From Glutinoglossum americanum (taxonomy: Eukaryota > Ascomycota > Geoglossomycetes > Geoglossales > Geoglossaceae): a DNA stretch of 64,000 bases. The translations under genes and the position numbers were made by a program. The stretch lies in assembly GCA_020080175.1 (NCBI GenBank), contig JAGHQL010000148.1, positions 1 through 64,000 of the forward strand, in the 5' to 3' direction. Positions 1 through 13,191 of the stretch are shown here, one piece after another. The notes below the pieces were generated by a model. The model saw nothing but the letters and a program-made list of their open reading frames with translations. It made no database searches and had not been told where the DNA came from. Each line of letters opens with the position of its first letter. The stretch's first letter is position 1.

Positions 1-1327
1 GCGACTCGGGGGGGCGGGGGAGCGGGAGGGGGGAGGGGGAGGGGGGAATTGGGAACGGGGCTGGTGGGGAGTATGATCCGGGAGGGTTCGTAACGGTTGG
101 GTAAGGTACTAGCCGGCTGGTAGCCCCAATAGCCGCTAGCACCAACAAACTCCCCGCTGCCCAACTTGCTCTCGCCATCCCACAGACCGTCCTGATATGT
201 CTTCCGCCGCGCCAACATGGTCCCCAGGTTCCCCGTCAACGTATCGCCCTACCCCTAGAGGCTTGGGGGACATGTCGACCTCGTGAGTACTCGGTGTCCT
301 AGAACGCCATCGGGCTTCTCCATTCTCAATGGATATCCTGCAGCCCACCTTCGGTCCTCCGGATGGGGTTTCCCCTGCCTTATGGTAACATCGGAAATGG
401 AAAACTGAACGCGATAGATGTTCATATCCTCAGCACCACCTCTTTAATTAACATATGGCGACACCTCGCACTCCTAAATTTTTAGGGGATAATTACTTGA
501 GCACCTTAGGGAGCACATGAGGCTTTGCCAGAATACCATAAAAGTCAGCATGCAAAACGTTATAGTGTTATCAGTAGGTGGGACTCTTATGCTGAGACCC
601 ACTAAATGCTTTATAGAGTATATTGTTGAGAGGTCGCAGAGGCCGCCGTTGTATCGTTGAATCATAGCTTAGGAGGGCCCAACCTATGAGTTATGGGAAC
701 ATTAGTCCGCGGTGAGTTGAGTAGTCGCCCAACGCTCACTAGCCTACGATTTAAAGCGGCGCCAACCCGGTGAGGTGCGCGCGAACAAGAAAAGTGTCGA
801 ACAGGAGAAAACACATGAGTGATCTGTACTTGTTTCGCTATATCAATTCCAATAAATGCCCAACCATCCTAATTCTTAATTCCACCCTAAGTTGCGACGG
901 CCCGTGAGGCTCTGCGGGAGCTTGCACTTTTGACGAGTTTCGGGGTACCTCTCCCGATTCAGATCTGGCGGCGTATTGAAGACACATTGCCCCCAGCGGC
1001 AAAAGTTGAATGCAACTTCTACCGTATATCCCGTACGACAACAGGACCATCGCGCTGTCCGTTTCCGCCTGTCTTCGCTGGGATTACGCTCCCTTAGTAG
1101 TGTTGGCCGGTCATGGCCTCCGTGGTTAGCTCGGCGATCTTCGAACTCATACGTTAGTATCACCATCGCGGAAATTGTGCCTTCCGTGTCCCCGGAGAGG
1201 TGCGCTGTGGGAGCACGCAGACTAATTACTTGTCGATACGTGTAGGGAGGGAAACAGAGGATGCGGATCCGGATGGTGAGCTTACCTGTGGCTTCGCAAG
1301 GCAACGTCATCTCCCTATGAGGGCGAA
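1..1327. other. Gene-poor left edge with G-rich start
   Basis: No convincing coding exon is visible on either strand. The few open frames are short, overlap one another and resemble no family I know. Bases 1-60 form a G-rich purine tract with several runs of four or more G, a candidate G-quadruplex. The rest has an even, featureless composition without the pyrimidine tracts or A/T runs of the other intergenic regions here. The first exon of the Na+/H+ exchanger at 1328 should lie here but I could not find it. Confidence 0.5.
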
Positions 1328-3524
1328 GTGCTAAGATCCGACTACATAGCATCGGAGCCCGCCCAAAAGGAGATATTCTCCTCTTGGGCTCTCTTCATTC
1401 TGATCATGTTACTCATCCTTGCTCTTTTCACGAGTTATATGTTACAGCAGAAGAAGGTGCAGGCGGTTCACGAGACTGTTATCTCCATATTTGCCGGTAA
1501 GCAGTCTCCCTCGGGCTTTATGCCGGGATTCCGCAGCTTGGTCCATTCTAATGTACCGGTGAAATGAAGGCATGATTGTTGGTCTCATAATACGGTTAAC
1601 TCCCGGGCAGTCGATACAAGATGCTGTCAGCTTCAACTACCAATTTTTCTTTAATCTCCTCCTACCGCCCATCATCCTCGCCTCCGGTTATGAGTTGCAT
1701 CAGGTAGACCTCTCTGGAAGTTCTGCGAGGGATCTTGCTGATGCTTTGGGTATCTCAAGGGCAACTTTTTCCGCAATATTGGATCGATCCTCACGTTTGC
1801 ATTTGCCGGCACTTTTATTTCCGCAATCGTGCTGGGCCTCATACTCTACCTCTGGACGCGGATCCCTCTTGAGGGTCTTAACATAACGTTCGTTGAAGCG
1901 CTATCTGTTGGTGCTACGCTATCCGCAACGGATCCTGTAACGATTCTGGCCATTTTCAACACCTATAAGGTTGACCCCAAACTTTACACTATCATCTTTG
2001 GTGAATCTATTCTCAACGATGCTATCGCTATCGTTCTTTTCGAGACAGCCCAAAGGTATAAACAAGGTGGAAGCCTGGGGGGAAGGAGCTTGACGATTTT
2101 TAGTCTGTTTGAAGGAGTTGGAATTTTCTTCGTCGTTTTCATCGTGAGTTTATTGATCGGGGTTGTGGTGGGCATAGGTACAGCATTAGGCCTAAAGTAC
2201 ACCCTCGTGAGGCGATACCCAAAGATCGAGAGCTGCTTGATCATTCTGGTGGCTTACTCCAGCTATTTCTTTTCAAACGGTTGCCATATGTCAGGTGAGT
2301 TCTTTTTCTAGGCTTTCGGTCCCACCCTACTATCTTACCGAATGAGGGAGCACCCACACCTCATTATCTAACGCATCCTTTGGCATAGGGATCGTGTCCC
2401 TACTCTTCTGCGGTATCACTCTTAAGCATTACGCCTACTACAATATGTCCCGCCGTACTCAACTGACGACAAAGTACCTATTTCAAGTTCTCGCTCAGCT
2501 TTCTGAGAACTTCATCTTTATATATCTTGGCCTTACCCTTTTTACCGAGACTGAATTATCTTTCAAACCCCTCTTCATCCTTGTCACAATCGTTGGAATT
2601 TGCCTAGCCAGATGGGCAGCCGTGTTCCCCCTTTCTAGGGCCATCAACTGGGTGATAAGGTATCGGGCAAAGCGGCGGGGGAAAGACGTTGCCGATGAGC
2701 TCCCTTACTCTTATCAGGCTATGCTCTTCTGGGCTGGCCTTCGTGGCGCTGTCGGCGTTGCTCTAGCGGCTGGTCTCACTGGGGAAATGGGACTTGCGCT
2801 CCGTGCCACCGTTCTTGTGGTTGTTGTCCTAACAGTTATCATCTTTGGAGGCACCACTGCGCGGATGCTAGAAATCCTCGGTATCCGAACTGGTGTTGTT
2901 GAGGAGATTGACTCCGACGATGAGTTTGACATCGAGACGACCGCAGGCGGTACATACTACAAGCGTGCTGGCACCGGCCTAGGCCACAATCCCCGACCAA
3001 GCGGCAACTTTGCACTCTCCCCGGTCGATATCCGCAGTAATGGTCAGACGCAAGCCCACGGAAGTTACAGTAGCGGGAATGCGCGTGAAGGCTCTCCCTC
3101 CCCAAATCGGGCGGCTTCCACTATCGCATCTCGTAAGAACTCGATCAAGGGTAAACAATCTGAAGCAGAGCAAATTCTCTTAGGCGGCCACCACGATGGA
3201 ATGGATGATTCGGATGTTGAGTCCGATGCCTCAGATCTACCGCCTGCCGTCCGTCGCACAACACGCCAACGGCTGAGTCCAAACTTGCGACCTGAAGCGT
3301 CTGCGGATCCAAGTACTGCGACATACCCCACATCTGGGGTGTCGAACAGTCATCAAGTATCGCAGGAGGGACACTTAACTGCATCCGGGGCGATTAGTCA
3401 GCTATTCAATGGTACGACAGATGATCATGCGGAGTGGTTCCGTCAGCTAGACGAAGGTTATATTAAACCGCATCTGTTACTGGATCAGGGAAGAGGCAGT
3501 GGTGGAGGGCACGGCGGAAGCTAG
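1328..3524 (+). CDS. NHX1: Endosomal/vacuolar Na+(K+)/H+ exchanger, NHX1 type; 5' end unresolved
   Basis: Electroneutral Na+/H+ and K+/H+ antiporter of late endosome and vacuole membranes (CPA1 family), setting lumenal pH and cation content. Visible exons: about 1328-1496, 1570-1703, 1760-2294 and 2389-3524; all junctions are GT-AG and keep frame. The first visible helix is followed by the amiloride-site signature FFNLLLPPIIL, the ion-binding SATDPVT segment and the GESILNDA motif with its conserved Asp. The later core (LFWAGLRGAVGVALA) is intact. A hydrophilic Ser-rich cytosolic tail of about 200 residues follows, with an acidic DSDDEFDIE stretch at its start, as in fungal orthologues. The open frame reaches back only to a stop at 1277 and has no ATG, so at least one upstream exon is missing from the model. 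Family assignment is firm; the start is not. Confidence 0.9.
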
Positions 3525-5471
3525 ACGGCTGGGTGGGAGCTTTCTCTTCCCCTTTTCTTGGTATATTAGATTTCGTGAAGATTCAATGTAAATATGTCAT
3601 TATGGGACTGGGCTCTCGGGTGGAGTAAGTAAGGCGGGTTTTCAAACGTTTCGATTGAACGTTGTGTAGGATACCTTGTCAATGATGTTCGTTGACTTGA
3701 CAAAATTAATTTTTGAGCCAAAAATAAGCCATGAGAACCTATATTAATATGTTGTCCTTGAGATAGCTTGAAGAGATCAAGTTTTACTGCGCGGCACGAC
3801 GGTGCGAATTTAAAAAAGGCGTGTTCCATGGTTTTTTTTTTAATCACGATTTTAATTCATTAGATCCTGGAGAGTGGTCCCAACACCAATTCGGGGGGTT
3901 ATCTCTTACAAAGTTACTTTTGTTGCCTACAGAGTGCAACTACGGGAATTCCTCCACCAGTTTCTATATCGGAGAGTCACTTGACGGGCGCTCGGCGATG
4001 CGAACCAGGCAGCTAGTTAATGGCGCATTTACCAATACGTACTCGTTTTCACGTTCTGCTGTTCTTGCTTGCCCATTCGTGCAAGAAGCCCCGACAATTT
4101 GTCGTGGCAGAGGAAGATCCCCAGGATGCGTCCGAGCTGAGCGATCACTCTATGTGGGCATGTGGGTAGAACAATGCAGGAGTATCCTAATGATGACCGG
4201 GACTACCCTCCAAAAAAAGAGACTAGGTATAGCCGATGCGACGTGCGTTGATGGGAATGTACGAAGTAATGCCAACGGCGTGATGGCTGCGTTGGCTGGC
4301 TGAATCGGATCTTGATCGACCGGTTGGTTCGTTGGTTCTGGAGCACGGAGTAGCGGAAAACAACGATCTGGAAGGTGGATTGGCGCTAACGACCGACAAG
4401 GCGAGATCCAATTTGGGGCTGATCGGGCGAGATTGTGAAAGGATGCCGCCCGAGAAGGGTGAACCGGCTCACTCGCCGTGACTGCGAAGCTGATATGCAG
4501 CTCCCCGAAAGCAAAATTATCCGCCCGAGCATACCCAAGGTTCGTTCACCAGCGCTGGGCGATGGGATAGGGAGCTGCGCTGCACGCGTTTCGCGGACGA
4601 GAGAAAATAATCGTTTGTCCCGATCGGGTTAGCTGGCTGGTAACGTCACGGAATTTGGAAGCGGCCATAGTGGCCACCAAAAGCACCAGCACCAGAGCTC
4701 GGCTGGGCGAGACAAGGACCACACCAACGAGAATGGGTCAATCATACGCGAAGAGGCTTCCAAAGAAACAAGAAGGGGTAGCGGTCGGGTGCAGAGTGAG
4801 AGCACGGGCGGAAAATGGGGCAGAGAGCCATGGGAAGCATCGTAAATTCGAATGGTGAACCGGTACCGCAGGTAATGAACGGGTCTTTATGCCAGGTGCA
4901 TGTATATGAATAAGGTGATGTATATGTAAAATTGGATTGGGATTTCAACTCGCGTCGTCCGGTGAGAATCAACGGAATCTCGAACCACCCTGACCCCCCA
5001 AAATGCTGCTACTATGGAGCGTCTACACAACTACGTTCCTTTTATCTCCAACCACCGCTTCTTCCCTCAACACTCTTCCCACCTCCGCTTCCAACCGTGG
5101 CCACGCCCTCGAAATTCTTGACGTCTGCAGGACTTTTGAAAACCTCACCGCCCTAAACACCCATTGTTGATACGTCGGATCGCCGCGTGACAAGAGCGCT
5201 TTTCTCTGCGGCAATACCCTACCAAGGTCTGACCGACCGACCGAATTCATTCCTTTCGCGACCAACGAAGGCTGGCAGCGTTGTACTCTGCTCGGTTTCC
5301 AACAACATCGTCACCGCGACTGCCCACATTCCTAAATTCACACATCCGCGCCGGCGGTCCCACTCGTCGAGTTTGTGAACCTCATTAAACTTCAGCCGCC
5401 CTCCTTCTTTTGTATGGATCGCCAGTCAAATTCTGCAACATCGCCTTGAAGAGGGCGCGCTTTCGACATCG
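3525..5471. other. Intergenic: NHX1 3' flank and INO80 upstream region
   Basis: About 1.9 kb without a supportable gene. The short open frames here lack family resemblance. The first part is A/T-rich NHX1 3' flank with a T run near 3831. From about 4990 to 5470 the plus strand becomes pyrimidine-rich, as expected for a fungal promoter and 5' leader feeding INO80. Confidence 0.5.
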
Positions 5472-8400
5472 ATGTACCATACTACGGTGTTACAGCGGCC
5501 TCAAGAGGAGGAGGAGGAGCGTTTGAGACGAGAAAACATGACGGGGTCAAATCCGCCTTACACCTCGCATTCGCCCACCCTGCCACATTACAATCCACCT
5601 TTCTCCCCCACGAACGGGTCGCACCAGCGACATTTCAGCAATCAATACCATCCACCAACACCGGCTCCTCTACCTATCCAGACGCCGAACCAAAATTCGC
5701 ATTCTGGGCCGCCGCGGTCACCGACCACCAACGGCCTGCTACCTCCCAAGGGGTCAGCTTACCCACCTCGTGATAAACCCACGTCTACTTATTACGACCC
5801 AACTTCGGATCAAGGTGACTCGAATCCCAACTGGAACTACTCTCAATATTCACGGCAGTCACCTATTCAAACGCAGGTGAGCCTTCTTGAAAAAAACCCT
5901 CTTTGGCTTTAATCGCTTTTGCACGTGCTGTGTCGAAAAGCCTACTTTTGCCACAAACACAACGACAAGAAGAGGAGCCGACCGCTTACTTATTTTCCTT
6001 TGTTACAGAATCGGGATTCCTTCGCCTACCCAGATTCCACTGCGGAGCCAAACTCCTTCAATAGCGTGCATCATTCACCAGTAGCGACACACTTCCCGCA
6101 ACATTCGCCAACTCACCCCTCGACTCACTCTCATCCACCCAGCCGACTTGGTTCAATCTCTTCACAGTCACCACCAAGACCATCAATGGGCTCGCCCGTC
6201 GTTCATCACGACTACAACGGCAACTACACTCAGACTTCGGTAGAGAGTCCGATATCACCGATTGTAAGTAGCATTATACGAAGCGCTCTACGCGTGATCA
6301 CCGCTAAACAAGGAGCAGAAGAGTGCTAGGCCTGCAGACCCGATGGCATTCTCCAGTATCCTGTCCACCTCCACTGGCGAGCCTTCGAAGCTAGCGCCTC
6401 ACGCCGAAATTATCTTGAAAGAGCCACGAAAGTCATCCAGATCCTCGAATAGCCACCTTCAAATTGATGAGGCTGCGCCAAGGATGAGCACACGTCAGGC
6501 GTCCAGCCGCCATTCGGCACCTGGGACGGAACGTATCGTAAAAGCGAAGCCGAATGGAGATATCGAAATGACAGACTCCACCATCCATCTCAATGTCGGA
6601 ATCAAAGGAAGGTCGACTACGTCGGACAAAGAGAACGAGGTCAATATAGCCGCGGCGAAGATCGACGAGACAGAACTAAGCGATCTGGAATTGACTGAAT
6701 TCGAGGACCACAAGATGAAGTTCGTTGAGAAGAGCAGAAAGAGAGCTCTAGAGATTGGGCAATTAGATGCAATAAAACGAAAGGTGTGTTTTTGCGTTGG
6801 CATCTGACCTTTACGAGGTCGTTCCGTAGCTAACTTGGATGAACTCAAGCGCCGCCGCACAGCTATCGCAGATAAACTGTCCGGCCTGATGACCCATCAC
6901 GTTGATGCCGGAGAAATCCGGTTTAGAAACAGGTTCGGCGATGAAGCTTTTGCGGAAGTCCAACACAAGGAGCTCTTGGATGAAAAGGAACGCAAGAAGG
7001 ATATGCAGCGGAAGCGCCGTCGCGAGAAAACCGTCCAGAATGAGGTCCAGAAACAGAACGAGGCCCTTGAGAAGGCACAACAGACAGCCGATGCGTACGA
7101 ACGAGAAAAGCTTCTCAAGGAGGCCAAGAGGGCTGAGAAGAAGGCAAACGAAACGAAGATGAGACTGCAGCGTGGCGACGGGGCTAGAGAAGAGTTTAGT
7201 GACGTCCCCTCGTTAGCACCGAACCTCACCGGAGGCATGATGAATACATTTCAAATGTCCAAGGACATGGATGGTGAACCACCGAAGAAGAAAGGGAGAG
7301 TTGGAACAAGACTGAAGAAATCAAAGGAGCAGAAGAAGGCTGAGATTGATGCTGCAGAAGCGGCTCATGCTGCCATGGAGAACAGTGAGCTGCTCCCCCT
7401 TGCTCCCAAAGAAGATAGGCGGGACATGATCAAAAGAGAACCGAAGGATGCCAAGGAGGGTTCACCATCTCTATTCGTGCCCTACGTTTCGAAAGGGTAC
7501 AATCAGATTTACGACCAGATCTGGAGGGATATTGCCCGAAAAGATATACCTAGGGTTTGCCGTATCAAGGACCAATCCCTAGCTACGAAGCAGTCGAACC
7601 TTCGGAAGACAGCACAGCTCGCATCCAAAGAAGCTCGGAGATGGCAGCTCCGGACGAATAAGAGCATGAAAGATGTTCAGGCGAGGGCTAAGAGGAGTAT
7701 GAGGGAAATGATGACCTTCTGGAAACGGAACGAGAGAGAGGAGCGAGACCTACGCCGAATGGCAGAGAAACAAGAGATCGAGAATGCGAAGAAGGCCGAA
7801 GCTGACCGAGAAGCGAACCGGCAAAAGAGGAAACTCAATTTCTTAATCTCGCAGACTGAGCTTTACTCGCATTTCATTGGTCGCAAAATCAAGACCGACG
7901 AAGTGGAGAGATCAACAGACAGTGTGGACGTTAACGCTTCAAACAAAGCAAGCGCGCCTAGCAAAGAAGGGGCTCACAAGATCGACTTGCCCGAGACCGA
8001 TGGCACGATTCCTGCTAAGGTTACAAACTTCGAGGACCTAGATTTCGACGCTGAGGACGAAACCGCTCTTCGCCAGGCGGCTATGGCGAATGCGCAAAAC
8101 GCGGTACAACAAGCACAAGATAGAGCACGAGCCTTCAACAACGGCGGCGAGCAACCCTCCTTCGACCTCGATGAGGGCGAGATGAACTTCCAGAACCCTA
8201 CCAGTCTGGTTGATATGGATGTCGCTCAGCCAAAGATGCTCACCGCACAGCTCAAGGAGTATCAGCTCAAGGGCCTCAACTGGCTCGTAAACCTGTACGA
8301 GCAAGGTATTAACGGTATCCTAGCTGATGAGATGGGTCTTGGGAAGACTGTGCAATCTATCTCGGTCATGTCCTATCTCGCAGAAACCCACAATATATGG

Positions 8401-10903
8401 GGCCCTTTTCTCGTCATCGCTCCGGCCTCTACTCTTCACAACTGGCAACAAGAGATTACTAAGTTTGTGCCTGAACTTAAGGCACTCCCGTACTGGGGCA
8501 GTGCAAAAGATCGAAAGGTCCTGCGGAAATTTTGGGATAGGAAGCACATCACCTACACTAAAGATGCACCATTCCACGTTCTTATTACCTCGTACCAACT
8601 CGTGGTTCAAGATACCCAATACTTCCAGAAAATCCGTTGGCAGTACATGATCCTGGATGAAGCCCAGGCTATTAAGAGCTCGCAGAGTTCGCGGTGGAAG
8701 AGCTTGCTTGGATTTCACTGCCGAAACCGCCTGCTGCTTACAGGAACGCCAATTCAAAACAACATGCAGGAGCTTTGGGCCTTACTCCACTTCATCATGC
8801 CCAGTCTGTTTGACTCTCATGATGAGTTCAGCGATTGGTTCTCCAAAGATATTGAGAGCCATGCACAGAGCAACACCAAGCTCAACGAAGACCAGCTAAA
8901 GCGTCTGCATATGATTTTGAAGCCATTCATGCTTCGCCGTATCAAGAAGCATGTGCAGAAAGAGCTCGGTGATAAGATTGAGGAGGATGTATACTGCGAC
9001 CTCACATACCGCCAACGAGCCTACTATACAAATCTTCGGAATCGTATCAGCATCATGGACCTTATCGAAAAGGCTTCTGTTGGAGACGACCAGGACGCTG
9101 CGACACTCATGAATCTAGTCATGCAGTTCCGGAAAGTTTGCAACCACCCAGACCTTTTTGAGAGGGCAGAAACAACCTCGCCGTTTTCGTTCGCATACTT
9201 CGCCGAGACCGCATCGTTCTTACGCGAAGGCCTAAATATCAACCTTGGTTATTCGACACGCAATCTGATAGAATATCAGGTTCCAAGACTTGTGTATCGT
9301 GAAGGTGGTAGACTCGACCTTCCAGGTCGTGACAACGAAAAGGTTGGCTTTAGGAACAAGTACTTAGGGAACCTAATGAACATCTGGTCACCCGAACATA
9401 TCAAGGAGAACGAGAAGGAAAACCGCGCCTTCACCTGGCTTCGGTTCGTCGATACCTCTCCTGGCGAAGCCGCATCAATATTCCACAATGGATTATTCGA
9501 ACGGGCGGTTAAGCTGAAGGGTACTGAGCGTCACCTCGGAAGATTTAGCGTGATATATGATGATGACGGGGAGAAGGAGAAGGATTTTACCCCAGTCCAT
9601 TCGCTTCTCCGAATTGCGAACCGCAAAGACCGGGAGCCACTAGCTGATGCGTCCACCACGGGTCACATGCGCGGGTTGTTGAATATTTCCGAAAGTATGT
9701 TTAAGGAATCTGGTCTCAATCGAATCGAGCAGTGTGCTAGACCTTCCACTTCAGCTCCACCGGTTGAGATTATTTGCTCTAGTCAGGGGGCCGTAAACGA
9801 AAAGCAGAGTATTCTATTCAGCCAATGCGTCCGCCGGGCATTGTACGGACCTTCAGAGTGGGACGAGCAACGACTCGTAGATGGCCATGTGGATCCTGTC
9901 TTCTTCCCCCCAACCAAGATGTTGCCGGCTCCAATTTCGGAGAAAACGCGATTCACTAACATCCAAGTGCCGTCTATGAGGAGATTTGTCACAGATTCCG
10001 GGAAACTAGCACGTTTGGACCAGCTTCTACGAGAGCTAAAGGAGGGCAGTCACCGCGTCTTACTTTATTTCCAGATGACAAAAATGATCGATCTGATGGA
10101 AGAATACCTGACGTACCGCAATTACAAGTACCTACGACTAGATGGATCAACCAAGCTGGAAGACCGGCGAGACACCGTACACGATTTTCAGACGAGGCCA
10201 GAGATATTCATTTTTCTCCTCTCTACCCGTGCGGGCGGCCTGGGTATCAACTTAACATCCGCCGACACCGTCATTTTCTACGATTCAGACTGGAATCCAA
10301 CAATCGACAGTCAAGCTATGGATCGTGCGCATCGTCTTGGTCAGACAAAGCAAGTGACCGTATATCGCATGATCACGCGTGGCACTATCGAAGAGCGTAT
10401 CCGCAAGCGCGCTCTCCAAAAAGAAGAGGTCCAGCGCGTAGTCATCTCCGGAGGAGCCGGTGTGGATTTCAACACTAGATCTAGAGAAAACCGCACCAAG
10501 GACATCGCTATGTGGCTTGCGGATGATGATCAAGCTGCAGAGATCGAGAGGAAGGAAGCAGAGATTGCTGCTGCAGAAGCAAAGGAACCAACTGGGAGAA
10601 AGAAGGCCATCAAGAAAAAGAAGGCAGATATCAGCATGGATGAAATGTATCACGAAGGTAAGAATTTGCTGATCCTACCGACTTAAGTAGGCTGTACTAA
10701 ACAGATCTATAGGGGAAGGACACTTTGACGATGGCAGCAACAAACCCTCCGGAGCTGCCACGCCCGTCTCTGCCACTGATCCTCCTGCACGCGGGAAGAA
10801 AGTTGGAACAAAGGCCAAAGGTATATCGAAGAAAGCAAAGACGATGAAGGAACGGCTTCGAATGGCGGATGGTGATAACGACGTGGATATGAGTGGAATG
10901 TAA
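5472..10903 (+). CDS. INO80: INO80 ATP-dependent chromatin-remodelling ATPase
   Basis: Catalytic Snf2-family subunit of the INO80 nucleosome-sliding and H2A.Z-editing complex in the nucleus. My model has exons 5472-5876, 6009-6263, 6319-6783, 6850-10657 and 10713-10903, giving 1707 aa with an exact reading frame. Order: a Pro/Ser/His-rich disordered N-terminus (about 1-280), a Lys/Glu-rich coiled region, the DBINO domain (about 600-740), the helicase ATP-binding lobe with ADEMGLGKT (near 868) and box II DEAQ (near 978), then the long INO80-type insertion, and the C-terminal lobe (about 1425-1575) with [18 protein letters not shown] and DRAHRLGQ. A basic tail ends the protein. The split ATPase with a several-hundred-residue insertion separates INO80 from Swi2/Iswi/Chd1; DBINO settles it. 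For the third intron, acceptor 6849 lies a normal distance after the branch-like GCTAAC; a more upstream acceptor breaks frame. Confidence 0.97.
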
Positions 10904-12248
10904 TTTTAGGGTGGCGTACAGGCAGAAGCTACCGTGCTTCATTCGATACGTTACTGTTTACACAAAAAGCATGGGTCGGGTGTAAAATGGAGATCTGGTG
11001 GAGATGCATTGTGCTATCTAACAGCTTTCGAAATGGGTCTACTCGCTGCTATCACTAGCCAGGCGTCGCTGGAAGACTTTGTACAATAACTGCGCAGTGA
11101 TGCGTCGATGGAGGTGCTGTACACTGTACCAAGATACAGGGTAGAGCTCAATTCTAATCGCATAATTTCACTTTGAACCACAACCTCCTATTCGATCTGA
11201 TGGTTCACATCAAAACACACTTGTCTTGTATAGGCCCCTTCTTTCGAGAAAATCTTACCTTCATGCCGTAGCCGCCAGCCCAGCAACAGTCGTTCAAACT
11301 AATAAACATCATCCCCCTCCCTCCACCAACAAAAAGGGCCACACAAGAAAGAAACAATCCGTGCGGAATTTACTTTCTCCTCCTCCCCACCCTCCTCCGG
11401 GCCGCACCGCTGCATCTCCACGAAACGCTGGAAAAATCCGGGTATTCCACCCAAGAAAAAAAAAAAATTAAAAAATTTAAAAAAAAAAAAACATATACCT
11501 GCTACCCGCGTAAACTCCCGGGCTCGACTCCACGCCCGCCTCCAGACCCCACCGCCAGCCTGGGGTATGCGTGCGCCGTCGAAGGCACACGGAAGCCCCG
11601 AAGAGGCGGGTTCGACGAGGAAGGAAGGAAGGAAGGAAGGGGGGGGGGAGGATTATGGGGTCGGTTTTTGTATAGTGGGTGCCGTATGTAGGGTGGGGTA
11701 CGTGCATATGTACATTACATGTACATACAATATGTAGAACAATGGGAGGGGTGTGTTCGTTTTTGCGTTGTCGTGGATAAATTGGATGATGAGGATTTTT
11801 CCTTTCTTTTTTTTTTTTCCCGTTTATGCTTCTCTTGGGGGACATGGGTTGGTCCAGGACGAGGACGTTTCAGGAAGTTCAGGATAGGGATGCCATAATT
11901 CGGAAGGCTGCGATTGTTTTTTTTTTTTTCTTCTCTCTTTCATTTATCTAGTGCACATGTAACGGGGACTCTAAAAATTTTATTTCCCCGGTAAGCATGA
12001 TGGATTGATCCGTATATCTTCACTTTCCGGGGTGGGCATGGTAATCAGACGGGGGGTTTGAGAAATATGTTTATGTTCCATCGCGATCTCAGGTTTATTT
12101 GTTAAAACGAAACGTGGTCCCTTGAACTGGACTGCTTATGGCTATAATTCATGCCCGGTTATTCTCCGATAGTAAATTCTTAGCCTGGACTTGCTTGTAG
12201 TCCGAGTGCCTCCTTATTCTTCGAAGCGAAATCCCTAAACAGGACTGC
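10904..12248. other. Intergenic between INO80 and HIS6 3' ends
   Basis: Convergent 3' flanks, 1.3 kb, no supportable gene. It holds low-complexity sequence: an A-rich block at about 11456-11492, a GGAA tetranucleotide repeat followed by a G run near 11619-11649, and T runs near 11808 and 11918. Just before the HIS6 stop there are three short related hairpin-like copies (separate entry). Confidence 0.6.
11619..11649. repeat. GGAA microsatellite plus G run
   Basis: Five to six tandem GGAA units run directly into a run of about ten G. This is a simple-sequence repeat in the spacer between two convergent 3' ends, with no sign of coding use. Confidence 0.8.
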
Positions 12249-12257
12249 TTATAGTCC
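12128..12257. repeat. Three copies of a short imperfect inverted repeat
   Basis: Related copies begin at about 12128, 12187 and 12242, spaced 55-59 bp. Copies two and three have 5-bp complementary arms (GGACT...AGTCC) around a 6-7 nt loop; the first keeps only the left arm and loop. The third copy overlaps the HIS6 stop codon, so on the minus strand the cluster lies at the start of the HIS6 3' UTR. The hairpins are weak, and their role is unknown. Confidence 0.45.
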
Positions 12258-13191
12258 ATGTTTGGTATTCCATAATATGCAATCCTCGAACTTGATGGAA
12301 GTACCACCGAATATGTCTAGTGCGCTTCCTATTGTTAGGTCCACTTTTCCTTGGCTTAATTCTTGTACGAGGTTCAGGTCAGAGAGGTTGCGGCCGCCGC
12401 CGGCGTACGTCACCGGGATCGAACACCATTGCGCCAATTGTGAGACGAGCTCTTCATCGATGCCCTGTTGGAGACCTTCATTGTCTGCAGCGTGGATAAG
12501 GAATTCGGAGCAGTAAGGTTCGAGAAGGAGGATTGTTTCTGCTGGCCGTCAGAGGACTTTTTTGGATGGAGGTGGTCTGTGGTTGCTTACCCCGATTGAC
12601 TTCCATGTCTGTGATGGTTTGCCATTTGTTCATTGCAACAAACCACCTAGATCCCTTCCGCCGGCAGCTAAGGTCGATCACAAGCTTCTCCTTGTCATTT
12701 CCGAGGACGGAGAGAACCAGTTTCAAATGGTCCTCGGAGAACTTGCCGTCTGGGAAGAGATAGGAGGTTATGATCACCTACTGTTTGATATTAAGCGTTG
12801 AACTTAGGAACAGGTAATGGCGATCTTATGGTCTTATGGCACTCTGTACTACATAGTATGACGAGAGCAAAGAATCTAAAAATAAACTAACCTTCTCTGC
12901 TCCCCATTCAATCCACTGCCGGGCATTTTCCTCCGTAATTCCTCCTCCAACCTGCAAGCCACCTCTCCACTCCGCCAGTGCCTCTCTTGCTGCGTCTTCA
13001 TTGCCCGGACCCAACATGATCACATGTGCACCACGCAATGCATTCTCCCTATACAGTCTTGCAAAGTGGGGCGCAGGAAGTTTCGAGACGTGATTTACTT
13101 TCAAATCCGAGCTGGTATCCGTCAGCGTACCCCCAACTATCTGCTTGACTTGCCCAGAGTGAAGGTCAATGCATGGCCGGAAACGAGTCAT
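12249..13191 (-). CDS. HIS6: ProFAR isomerase (HisA/His6), histidine biosynthesis
   Basis: Cytosolic 5-ProFAR isomerase (EC 5.3.1.16), the fourth step of histidine synthesis: an Amadori rearrangement of the aminoaldose ProFAR to the aminoketose PRFAR. Three exons (13191-12892, 12777-12591, 12538-12249) sum to 777 nt, 258 aa, close to the 261 aa of the yeast enzyme. It is a TIM barrel: the N-terminal [18 protein letters not shown] carries the catalytic Asp of strand 1, followed by GGLQVGGGI and VTSYLF-like segments. The C-terminal half has VTYAGGGR and [10 protein letters not shown], the phosphate-binding loops. The start ATG is the only one fitting the barrel's first strand. It is head to head with FAF1, with 418 bp between the two starts. 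Confidence 0.96.

Noticed and set aside
876-1352. 158-codon minus-strand open frame at the left edge
   Set aside because: Composition is not protein-like and it overlaps other chance frames; it also runs into the antisense of NHX1.
4000-4900. Possible gene in the GC-richer part of the INO80 upstream region
   Set aside because: Plus-strand frames are Arg-rich and short, with no consistent splice sites or family similarity.
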